Assembly (NCBI GenBank): GCA_937901905.1
Contig: CALDIF010000009.1
Location: forward strand, 1-64,000
Reading direction: 5' to 3'
DNA from: an uncultured Porphyromonadaceae bacterium
GTDB lineage: Bacteria > Bacteroidota > Bacteroidia > Bacteroidales > Muribaculaceae
DNA length: 64,000 bases
Positions 1 to 8,271 of the stretch are shown one piece after another (positions within the stretch are counted from its first letter, which is position 1; the number at the start of each line of letters is the position of its first letter). The notes beneath the pieces are model-generated. The model saw nothing but the letters and a program-made list of their open reading frames with translations. It searched no databases and was not told the origin of the DNA. A program made the translations under genes and the position numbers.

Positions 1-3000
1 GGTTGTTGATGATGACAAGTTCCTCGGTGATGTTCTGCTCGAGAACCTCGGCAAGGCTGTAACCCTTGGCAAGACGGAAGTTGAGATTGTCAACGCTTTC
101 GCTACAGTCAATCGCTTGGTCAATGGACATATAAGACTCGGCATCAACAGTGATGGTGTAACCGTCACCCTTTTGGAGTACCTCAAGGGTGTAGGCTCCC
201 GTTTCGTCGGTCACGGTAGAGTATCTCACATCGCCCTTAACGGCTTCTACTGCTGCATCGGCGATAGGATTGTCGTTAACGTCGGTTACGACACCGCTAA
301 TCACGGCGGGCTCGTTGGCGATGCTCACTACCAATGTGGGCAGGAATGTAGATGCCGTCAACTCGCTCGATGTGAGCGTTGCGATGAACTCGGTAACCGT
401 TTGGTCGGTGTTATCCTTCTTGTAGTACACGGCTTGATTGCCGGTAGTGTTGGCTCCGTAGAACGTGATGCTATTGTACTTGTAATTGCTGTTCTTTGTA
501 GCAAGCACGACCTCAATACTATTGCCGTTGTAGACGATGGGTTCGGCGAGGTCGAATGTCATCGTACCACCGCTCGAACTGATGGTCTGTGTGCCCGCCT
601 CAACCTGCAATGTCATGTCTGTAACATCGAGATTGTCGGTAGTGGGCGAGGTCGACTCGCTTTGTGCTGTCCACAAGTAGTACTCATCGGCAGCAGGAGC
701 GGCGTTGCTACCGTAGCGGAAACCTATCTTGGTGATCTTGTCACCGATGTTGACCTTGCCATCAAGCTCGGCAGCGGTGTACACGAGGTGACTACCGTTT
801 TGATTATAAGTGTTGGCTGCGTAAGGCAAATTGGAGTTGCTTGCAGTACCCTCGTTGATGAGGATAAGATCCTCGACGAGTGCTTCCTCGGCAACGGTGA
901 GCGTGATGGTTGTGGTCGTCACGTCGTAATCTTCGCCTGCGGTAGCATCAACTCTAACGCTGAATTCGCCGGCGACGTGCGGCGTGTAGTCGAACGACAA
1001 TTCACGGCTCTCGCCCGACGCGAGTGTCACGGTTTGTACCGTGCCGACAGGCTCATCATTGACGAGAAGACTAACCTCGAAAGTGTCCTCCTCGGGAAGG
1101 ACATTCTTGAGCGTTGCGGTATAGGTGATAGTGTTATTCACCATGCCCTCGCTATCGCCGGTGAAAGCACTGAACATTGCATCGTGCTCAATAGCCACGC
1201 GCTCGCCACCATAGATGTCATCAACACCGGCACCCGAAATCTTGAACTTGAAGTAGTAGTCGCCTGCCTCGGGAAGTTCAATGAAGTTGGTGGTAAAGGT
1301 CGACCGTGCTGTGGTAATGCCACTCACGGCAGTCCAGTTACTGCGGTCGGTCGAGTAATAGACCTCAACGCTTGGGCCGAACGAATATCCGGCAGTAGTG
1401 AAAGTGAGTCCCGATTTTTCCATTTCACCGGCTGTGAAGCGGAGAAGAGGAGTTACAATCTCGGTCGCTTCGCCGGTTGCATATGCGCTCACATAACCCA
1501 TATAGCGGTTGTATGTCACGTCGGCACTGCTGACGAAGTCGGTGCGACTCTTGCGCTCAACACTACTGCCCACGATGAAGCCTGCATCGAGGTCGTCCTC
1601 AAAGTCCTCAAGGAAGGTGCTTTCATCTAAGCGAGCGGCAGTGGCAAGCACCTCAGCCCGGAAGCCGGCATCGGTTGAAATTGTGAGAACCGGCTCGTTA
1701 TCAAACCTTGCGGCATCGGCGATGGTGAACGTCACTGTTGCAGTCTCGCCCGGCAAGAGTTGTTCTACGGTGCCGGTAACATTCACGCCCTCTTCGGGTT
1801 GCCACAAGATACTCTCGAGAGGCCAGTTGCCCTCGTTGGCAAGAACGATGCTTGCAGAGCGGTCACCGGTGAATACACCGAGGTCGATAGCACTTGTCAA
1901 CTTGGTGCTGCCGTTCTCCTTGTAGAGTACCGGAACCGGAACCAAAGCGGTGACTTTCACGCTGTTAACGGTGGCTTGTGTGTTCTTGAGACTCTCCTTG
2001 ACCACATAGTTGTAGGTGTTGGAAGTTGCTGTTCCTCCGTGAGCGTAGGTGAACACGACGGGAGCGTTCGCTGTCTCACCGGCGGCAACTGCGACACCGA
2101 TGATTTCGGTAGCGATGGGGTTCTCAAGGTCGGTCGAGAGGTACACATCGAACGTGTAGTCCTCGGCAGCGACATCAAGCAAGCCTTTGTTCTTCACCGT
2201 TGCGGTGAGAGCGATTTCCACGTTACCCTCAAGGTCGGCATCATAGTTCTCTTCATCGGCAGTGACAGCGGTTATTGCGATGTCGGCTTCACGCACGAGT
2301 TCGTCGGCAGCGAAGAAATTGAGCGCACCCAACGGAATTGCAATAGCCAACTGTTGAGCCTCCTCAAGGTCAAACGTGCCGTAAGACCACTCGGTGGTGC
2401 TCAATGCCGGAGTCCACGTAATCTCAATCGGGGTCGAGCCCTTGATTGTGCCGTCCTCAATCGCGAACGCTTGCACGCGGTGGGTTGTAGCGGTGTTGAC
2501 ATATTTAGCAGTCATGAATACCGTGCCGTTCACCTTGGGGGTGATGAGGTAATAATAGCGACTGCTTGTCATGTAAGTCGTACTTTGGATAGCCGTTTCG
2601 CCATCAGCGTTAAGCACTGTGTACGCTGTGGGAGCATCTACCTCGGTGTAGCTGCTGATGTCGTTACCGTAATTTGTAGTTGTATTTACAGCCTTCCAGC
2701 CGGCAGGCAAGATAGCACTCGACGTGATGCCGTCGAATGTCTCTTGATAACCTGTGGGCACTGCGATAGCACTACCGCTAAGGGCAACCTCAAACGAGCC
2801 GGCTTCGCCACAGTTGATGGTGAGTGTGCCGGAGGCTTCGCCGGCCTCGGTGGGCGTGTAGGTAACCGGAATTACCAGTGCCTCGCCGACGGCGAGTTCG
2901 CCAAGTTCAACATCGGTTGAGAACGGAGTGGCAAGACCGCTCAGACTCGGCGTGAACGCGTTGCCACCGATGTTGCGCAGGGTCACATTGAGAGTCTTGT

Positions 3001-4456
3001 TGGCACCGACGAGTACCGAACCGAAGTTGATTTCCTCAACATCTACTGTAGCGTCATACTCTTGAGGTTCTCCATAGGTAAACGTCGTCTTGGGCAGGAA
3101 CTGTTGTTCTCCACTCGTCTTGGAACTCCCGTAGATGTATTTTACTGTTGCCGAACTTTGGCTCACACCATAGAAAGATGATGATGTTGATCGACCGGTC
3201 TCGGTCACTTTTGTAGCAACTATAAGATTGCCACCGCTGTAGGTGTAGGGTACGTCAAATGTTATTGTCCATAAATTACCTGTCCCCGTGACGGTAGATA
3301 CACCTTCGGCTACAGTAGTGAGTTGCCCCCACACTGTTTCAACATCGGTGAAACTTTCAACCGTGCCAACTCGCACTTCCAATTTCGCATCGTTTGTGAA
3401 CGATTTAGATGAATAGAATTCCAATTGAGAGATTGCGTTACCGTTCAAGAACGCTAAATCATCTTCCGGATAAATTGTTGCAATTGTAGTATTGGAACTA
3501 TCTATCCAATATCCATAATAGGGAGCATAAGCATTGGTCACCGTTCCGTCGTACAGTGTCCACGGGCTGGCGGGAACATAGGCATTGGCTGTCAGTGCCA
3601 CCTCGAATGTTCCGGCTTCGCCGCAGTCAATGGTCAATGAGCCGGTGTAGTTGCCCTCAACATCGGTCGAGAAGGTGATGGGAATTACCACATTGTCACC
3701 TGATGCCAACTCGCCCGGTGTGACATCGGTCGAGAATGGCGCAACGAGACCGCTCAGGCTCGGCGTGAACGCGTTTGCTCCGGTGTTGGTGATTGTCACC
3801 TCAAGGGTCTGTGATGCAGTGCCGTACATGACGTTAAATGAACCGAAGTCTAATGACGTTGTGCTGACACCGGCATCGTATTCGCTCTGAATGCCGAAGC
3901 CGACCTTGGGCAGGAAATTACGCACTGCCGGGTTGCTGCCGCTTGAAGTGGTATATGCCGCTCCGGTGCGAGTAATGCCATACCATTTGTAGCTCGAATT
4001 ACTCATATAGCCACCGGTTGTCGTCACCTTCAAGTCCAAGCCAAGGTTTCCACCGGTGTAGGTGAACTGATGCTCTGCGTCCAACTCAAAAGTCATCTCG
4101 CTTGAACCGTTAATCGGTCCGCCGGTAGCGTACACGCTGTAATTGAGATAACCGCTGAGGGTCTCACTCTCGCTAAGTCCCAAGCCGAGCGAAATCACCG
4201 GCGGATTGGTTTTACTGTAACTACTGTTGGCGTAGAATGTTATCGATGTCACAGTCTTGCCCACCAGGTCGGTGAGCAACTCGGCGGGATACACCACCGT
4301 GCCGCGAGTCCCGGCGTTATCGAAGTAATATCCCTCGACCGGAACATACTGGTTTGTCTCGGTGCCATCGGCAACAATGACAGTCGCGGCATTAGCCCGC
4401 CATGACATCATCAGTGCCAACAGCAACGTAAGCGCTGTTAATAACTTGTGTTTCAT
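1..4456 (-). CDS. Large modular secreted surface protein (C-terminus beyond the window)
   Basis: The frame is open from an ATG at 4456 to the left edge, about 1485 residues without a stop, so the protein is partial at its C-terminus. Residues 1-23 form a signal peptide (MKHKLLTALTLLLALMMSWR, then ANA). It then alternates two module types. Beta-rich blocks start near residues 25 and 300 and contain VTNAY/VPVYGYY-like stretches. HYDIN-like choice-of-anchor-D domains start near residues 180 and 452; each begins FLPK and carries the motif NAFTPSLSGL followed by ST-DV--GELA. Next come a cleaved-adhesin-like block (near residue 565), CARDB-like and anchor domains, and a carboxypeptidase-regulatory-like fold near residues 1385-1450 (SGVVTDVNDNPIADAAVEAV). 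This architecture fits an exported cell-surface protein of Bacteroidales. No catalytic site was seen. A role in adhesion or glycan binding is inference. Confidence 0.85.
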   Translation of the reverse strand, partial: MKHKLLTALTLLLALMMSWRANAATVIVADGTETNQYVPVEGYYFDNAGTRGTVVYPAELLTDLVGKTVTSITFYANSSYSKTNPPVISLGLGLSESETLSGYLNYSVYATGGPINGSSEMTFELDAEHQFTYTGGNLGLDLKVTTTGGYMSNSSYKWYGITRTGAAYTTSSGSNPAVRNFLPKVGFGIQSEYDAGVSTTSLDFGSFNVMYGTASQTLEVTITNTGANAFTPSLSGLVAPFSTDVTPGELASGDNVVIPITFSTDVEGNYTGSLTIDCGEAGTFEVALTANAYVPASPWTLYDGTVTNAYAPYYGYWIDSSNTTIATIYPEDDLAFLNGNAISQLEFYSSKSFTNDAKLEVRVGTVESFTDVETVWGQLTTVAEGVSTVTGTGNLWTITFDVPYTYSGGNLIVATKVTETGRSTSSSFYGVSQSSATVKYIYGSSKTSGEQQFLPKTTFTYGEPQEYDATVDVEEINFGSVLVGANKTLNVTLRNIGGNAFTPSLSGLATPFSTDVELGELAVGEALVIPVTYTPTEAGEASGTLTINCGEAGSFEVALSGSAIAVPTGYQETFDGITSSAILPAGWKAVNTTTNYGNDISSYTEVDAPTAYTVLNADGETAIQSTTYMTSSRYYYLITPKVNGTVFMTAKYVNTATTHRVQAFAIEDGTIKGSTPIEITWTPALSTTEWSYGTFDLEEAQQLAIAIPLGALNFFAADELVREADIAITAVTADEENYDADLEGNVEIALTATVKNKGLLDVAAEDYTFDVYLSTDLENPIATEIIGVAVAAGETANAPVVFTYAHGGTATSNTYNYVVKESLKNTQATVNSVKVTALVPVPVLYKENGSTKLTSAIDLGVFTGDRSASIVLANEGNWPLESILWQPEEGVNVTGTVEQLLPGETATVTFTIADAARFDNEPVLTISTDAGFRAEVLATAARLDESTFLEDFEDDLDAGFIVGSSVERKSRTDFVSSADVTYNRYMGYVSAYATGEATEIVTPLLRFTAGEMEKSGLTFTTAGYSFGPSVEVYYSTDRSNWTAVSGITTARSTFTTNFIELPEAGDYYFKFKISGAGVDDIYGGERVAIEHDAMFSAFTGDSEGMVNNTITYTATLKNVLPEEDTFEVSLLVNDEPVGTVQTVTLASGESRELSFDYTPHVAGEFSVRVDATAGEDYDVTTTTITLTVAEEALVEDLILINEGTASNSNLPYAANTYNQNGSHLVYTAAELDGKVNIGDKITKIGFRYGSNAAPAADEYYLWTAQSESTSPTTDNLDVTDMTLQVEAGTQTISSSGGTMTFDLAEPIVYNGNSIEVVLATKNSNYKYNSITFYGANTTGNQAVYYKKDNTDQTVTEFIATLTSSELTASTFLPTLVVSIANEPAVISGVVTDVNDNPIADAAVEAVKGDVRYSTVTDETGAYTLEVLQKGDGYTITVDAESYMSIDQAIDCSESVDNLNFRLAKGYSLAEVLEQNITEELVIINN

Positions 4457-4496
4457 AAACGAATAGAATTGGTGAATATTATATTAATTAAATTGT

Positions 4497-6224
4497 TTAC
4501 AGTGGATTAATCGACTTGAAGCTCTTCCAGTTTTTAGCTTCCTTGTAGGTTGATAATGCAGTTGCCGGGACAAATAACGGCACTTTGGTATCATTGACCT
4601 TATCCAACTCGGGCGGAGTGACCGCCAGCGACACGATGCGAGTGAGTTTGCAACTCTCGGTCACTTTTTTACCCACATGAGTCACTGCTGCCGGCAAAAC
4701 CAGTTCTTTGATTGCAGTGTTGCGCAAAGCGTTGTCTCCTATTGAGAGCAGCGACTCGGGTAGTTCGATTGATGCCAATGACTTGCAGTCACGGAATGCT
4801 TCTTTTTCTATGGTTCTCACTTCGGAGGGAATGTCAATATAGACAAGGCTCTTGCAGTTGCGTATGGCCTCTTTGCCTATGGTGCGCAGTCCGTCGGGCA
4901 AGGTGATGCGGGTTGCCGACTCGCAGTCTTGGAACACGGCTAACGGCAACGCGGTCACACCGCCGGGTACGTCAATCGCCGGAATGGAAGAACACTTGTA
5001 GAACGCGTGTTCGCCAAGGGTGGTGAGTGCATCGGGTAGGTGCAGGCTTGTGAGCCGGTTGCAACGGGCAAAGGCATACTCCTCTATTGTGGTGACATTG
5101 TCGTGCAGTGTTACCGAGCGTAAAGACGAACATTCCTCCAACAGGTGAGCCGGCACCGTATTCATCGAAACGGGCAACTCGAACGCCGTGATGCCGGCAC
5201 CGGTGAATGCGTACGGCTCCACAACGCGTACGCTTGCCGGTAAATCCACACGCACAACGTTACTGCAGCCGTAAAATGCGTTGCGACCGACGGTGGTCAC
5301 CCCATCGGGCACCACGACGCTTCCGCTCAACGCTTCGGGGCATGATAGCAACACAGTGCCGTCGGCTGTATAAAGCACACCGGAATAGGCGTAGTAGTAT
5401 TTGCTCCCTCGCTCAACGGCGTATTCGGTCAAATTTTTCATTCGCCCCGGGTCGTCATTGGCAATTAGCGCACCGGCAGGCAGGAAGAGTGAGGTTAACT
5501 TGGTGCCGTCGAACGCGCCGGCACCGATGTCGGTAACGGTATATGGCAAGTCAATGCGTGTCATTGGCACGTTGCGAAAACACTGTTCGCCTATCTTTTC
5601 GAGCCCTCGAGACAAGCGCACGTCAATCAATCTCGTGCAGCCCGAGAAGCATTTTGCGCCGAGGGTTCGCACGTCGGGGCTCAGGTCACAGTAGCGCAGT
5701 CGCTCACAATCCTCAAATGCCGATTCTCCTATTCGGCTAATGTAACGTCCCATGACAACCTCTTCCAACTCGTCGCAGTCGTAAAAAGCGCGGTTACCGA
5801 TTTCGACAGTGCGTGGGGGCAACACTATAGAACGCAGGTGGGAGCAATAACTGAATGTGCTACTGCCAATCTCGTCGCGTGTCGAACGCGTGGAGGAGAA
5901 AATACCACCGCCACCGCTCTCAATACGCGCCCCCTCAAGGTCAATGTCAAGATAGTTGTCTATTGACTTGTCATTGCGGTCGACAACGCGAGTGCGTTTG
6001 CCCAATTTCTTCATGTAGTCAAGGTCTTTGCCGTTTATGGGACCCTCAACGATGAGTACACGCACCCTATTGTGCATTCCTTGGGGCATTTGCGCCTCGA
6101 GTTCACCGGCGTGACTCATCGAAATGTACACAACGTCATCTCCACTGCGTGTGCGACGCCCGAGAGCAAGTGTTGTCAGCGTTGTGGCGAGTAACAGTAC
6201 TATCAACAATAACTTTGTTTTCAT
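4497..6224 (-). CDS. BspA-type leucine-rich repeat protein
   Basis: A 575-residue exported protein. The N-terminus MKTKLLLIVLLLATTLTTLA is a signal peptide. From about residue 115 to 540 it is built of roughly a dozen 22-25-residue leucine-rich repeats of the Treponema/BspA kind (LRR_5), with units such as L-SI-LP--V--IG--AF--C--L. Such solenoids bind proteins or host surfaces in oral and gut Bacteroidetes; the ligand here cannot be told. The C-terminus (TPPELDKVNDTKVPLFVP then a KSFKSINPL-like end) matches the usual cap of these proteins. It lies 40 bp upstream of the large surface protein on the same strand, so the two may be co-expressed. No anchoring lipobox is present. Confidence 0.88.
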   Translation of the reverse strand: MKTKLLLIVLLLATTLTTLALGRRTRSGDDVVYISMSHAGELEAQMPQGMHNRVRVLIVEGPINGKDLDYMKKLGKRTRVVDRNDKSIDNYLDIDLEGARIESGGGGIFSSTRSTRDEIGSSTFSYCSHLRSIVLPPRTVEIGNRAFYDCDELEEVVMGRYISRIGESAFEDCERLRYCDLSPDVRTLGAKCFSGCTRLIDVRLSRGLEKIGEQCFRNVPMTRIDLPYTVTDIGAGAFDGTKLTSLFLPAGALIANDDPGRMKNLTEYAVERGSKYYYAYSGVLYTADGTVLLSCPEALSGSVVVPDGVTTVGRNAFYGCSNVVRVDLPASVRVVEPYAFTGAGITAFELPVSMNTVPAHLLEECSSLRSVTLHDNVTTIEEYAFARCNRLTSLHLPDALTTLGEHAFYKCSSIPAIDVPGGVTALPLAVFQDCESATRITLPDGLRTIGKEAIRNCKSLVYIDIPSEVRTIEKEAFRDCKSLASIELPESLLSIGDNALRNTAIKELVLPAAVTHVGKKVTESCKLTRIVSLAVTPPELDKVNDTKVPLFVPATALSTYKEAKNWKSFKSINPL

Positions 6225-6329
6225 TTGAACTTAACAGTATTGGTAGCGGTTAGCGGAGTGGGAAACCGGGAAAATTACAAGGTTACACCGATGAGTGGGC
6301 TTACACTTGCCGTTTATGCCCCTTTCACT

Positions 6330-7349
6330 CTAAAAGAGCGAGCCGGGTGCATTGGGTCGTTCACGATGCAGGTGTTCGTAGGCAAGTTGGGTTACCTCGC
6401 GACCTCGTGGAGTGCGATTGATAAATCCCTCTTTAATCAAGAATGGCTCGTACACCTCCTCAACGGTTCCGGCATCCTCGCTGATGGCAGTGGCGAGTGT
6501 GCCGAGCCCGACGGGTCCGCCACCGAACTTGTCAATGATTGTGGTCAAGATTTTGTTGTCTATCTCGTCAAGACCGTACTTGTCGATATTCAAGGCCTCG
6601 AGTGCATAGCGAGCAATAGCGGTGTCGATTTTCCCACTGCCCTTGACTTGGGCGAAGTCGCGCACACGACGCAGCAAGGAGTTGGCGATGCGTGGCGTGC
6701 CACGGCTGCGCATCGCAATCTCGAGAGCCGCCTCGTCGGTGATGGGCACCGATAGCAGTTTGGCAGAACGCTTGACAATGCCCTCGAGCACGTCGTGACC
6801 GTAGTACTCGAGGTGACAGTTGATGCCGAAACGCGCCCTCAACGGCGAGGTGAGCAAGCCACTGCGTGTTGTCGCACCAATGAGCGTGAACGGTGCAAGG
6901 GTCAGTTGTACCGAGCGCGCCCCGGGACCCTTGTCAATCATGATATCGATGCGATAGTCCTCCATAGCGCTATAGAGGTATTCTTCCACGATGGGGCTGA
7001 GGCGGTGTATCTCGTCAATGAAGAGGACGTCGTTTTCGTTGAGTCCGGTGAGCAGTCCGGCAAGGTCGCCCGGCTTGTCGAGCACAGGACCGCTCGTCAC
7101 CTTGATGCCCACACCGAGTTCGTTGGCGATAATGTTGCTCAAGGTCGTCTTGCCCAATCCCGGCGGACCGTGAAACAAGATGTGATCAAGTGCCTCGCCG
7201 CGCATTCGTGCCGCTGCAACGAATACCCGCAAGTTCTCTATTATCTTTTCTTGACCGGCAAAGTCACCGAAGCGCAATGGGCGTAGCGCACGCTCGAAGT
7301 CCTCGTTGGTCTTGAGGCGTTCTTGTCTTATGTCAAACTCTTCGGCCAT
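6330..7349 (-). CDS. ruvB: Holliday junction branch-migration helicase RuvB
   Basis: This is the ATPase motor of the RuvABC complex, which drives branch migration of Holliday junctions in recombinational repair. It has 339 residues, the normal length. Walker A is GPPGLGKTT at about 61-69, Walker B is LFIDEIHRL near 110, sensor 1 is GATTRSG, and the C-terminal winged-helix part contains GGGPVGLGTLA and ends with PRGR-VT--AYEHL. I chose the ATG at 7349; the extra in-frame TTG just upstream is immediately after the preceding gene's stop and unlikely to be used. The stop of the upstream coiled-coil gene lies 3 bp before this ATG, so the two are probably co-transcribed. ruvA and ruvC are not in the window. 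Confidence 0.97.
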   Translation of the reverse strand: MAEEFDIRQERLKTNEDFERALRPLRFGDFAGQEKIIENLRVFVAAARMRGEALDHILFHGPPGLGKTTLSNIIANELGVGIKVTSGPVLDKPGDLAGLLTGLNENDVLFIDEIHRLSPIVEEYLYSAMEDYRIDIMIDKGPGARSVQLTLAPFTLIGATTRSGLLTSPLRARFGINCHLEYYGHDVLEGIVKRSAKLLSVPITDEAALEIAMRSRGTPRIANSLLRRVRDFAQVKGSGKIDTAIARYALEALNIDKYGLDEIDNKILTTIIDKFGGGPVGLGTLATAISEDAGTVEEVYEPFLIKEGFINRTPRGREVTQLAYEHLHRERPNAPGSLF

Positions 7350-7352
7350 CAA

Positions 7353-8090
7353 TTACTCGTAGAGTTTGCTCGCGACGCGATCATATTCTTTCTCGCTGGT
7401 GAACCCGCTCCGCTCCAACTGCAGCATACTCTCGATTACCCCATCGAGATAGGGTATTGTGGCAACCTTGGTGCTCTTCATTCCCTTCTCGTAGATTTTG
7501 TAGTATTTGGTCGATTTGAGCGACTTGTGAAACTTCTTTCCCTGCTCGGTTTCGCTGCCGGTATATTTCCACTTGGCGGCAACGAACATCGACTTGTTCT
7601 TGCTCATCACATCGCGCAACTCGCTCGTGTAGAGCCCGTAATTCTCAACCAACTCTTTCTTCTTCAAGACATCGCGAGTTTCCATCCCCTCGAAACTCTT
7701 GAGAGCCTCTTCGACGGCTTGCTTGTTATAGGGCGCGCTGAGCACATCGACGACTTCGCTCTCATACACGAGGTTATCGCGAAGGTCAAATGCGTGTTCG
7801 CGAGCCTTGTTCGCTGCCTTGATGTCGTTGTTAAGACTCTTTTTAACTTTCTCGAGGTCGCTGATTTGCGCTTTCAGTTCCTTTTCAACCGCATTGAGGC
7901 TGTCAATGCGAGCCTTGAGTTCCGCTATTTGTCCGTCAATAACCTTGATGGAGTCAAGGCGTTCGTCAACGATTTGTTCTTGAGCGTAAATCGTCTCTTC
8001 GTGGTCTTCAACAGAGGTCTGTGCACTCACGTTCAAGGCAACAATTGCCATGAAGCAAGCGAGGCCGGTTGTCATTATCTTGTCAGTCAT
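7353..8090 (-). CDS. Exported coiled-coil protein upstream of ruvB
   Basis: A 245-residue protein with a signal peptide (cleavage likely after NVSA, before QTSVED). Residues 25-105 are rich in heptad-like E/K/L patterns (VEKELKAQISDLEKVKKSLN), which indicates a long coiled coil. The remainder is helical and charged, with no motif I recognise. It would act in the periplasm. Its location directly before ruvB, 3 bp apart and behind a Bacteroidetes-type promoter, shows co-transcription rather than a shared function. I do not recognise the family. Confidence 0.82.
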   Translation of the reverse strand: MTDKIMTTGLACFMAIVALNVSAQTSVEDHEETIYAQEQIVDERLDSIKVIDGQIAELKARIDSLNAVEKELKAQISDLEKVKKSLNNDIKAANKAREHAFDLRDNLVYESEVVDVLSAPYNKQAVEEALKSFEGMETRDVLKKKELVENYGLYTSELRDVMSKNKSMFVAAKWKYTGSETEQGKKFHKSLKSTKYYKIYEKGMKSTKVATIPYLDGVIESMLQLERSGFTSEKEYDRVASKLYE

Positions 8091-8115
8091 ATTCAGTGTA
8101 TTTTGGTTTTGACCG

Positions 8116-8147
8116 CTAAATTACACAATTTTATGCAAATGACCAAA
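8116..8147 (-). promoter_or_regulatory. Bacteroidetes-type promoter for the coiled-coil gene and ruvB
   Basis: On the minus strand a -33 TTTG (8147-8144) is separated by 20 bp from TAATTTAG (8123-8116), a near match to the TAnnTTTG -7 box. It sits about 25 bp upstream of the ATG at 8090. Confidence 0.5.
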
Positions 8148-8271
8148 TTGCACTCGTTATTATGTCATTAAATTGTTCGCGTCACAAAAGTGCGGGTCAA
8201 GGCACTCTTGCGACGCGAATGTTGGTGACGTGGTGCGGTAACAGACGTTGACCGTTGTTCCGTGACGAGTA

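Noticed and set aside
116..1630. Long plus-strand reading frame of 504 codons
   Set aside because: It lies opposite the open minus-strand frame of the modular surface protein, whose signal peptide and repeated domains are clear. The plus-strand product is rich in unusual Cys/His runs without domains.
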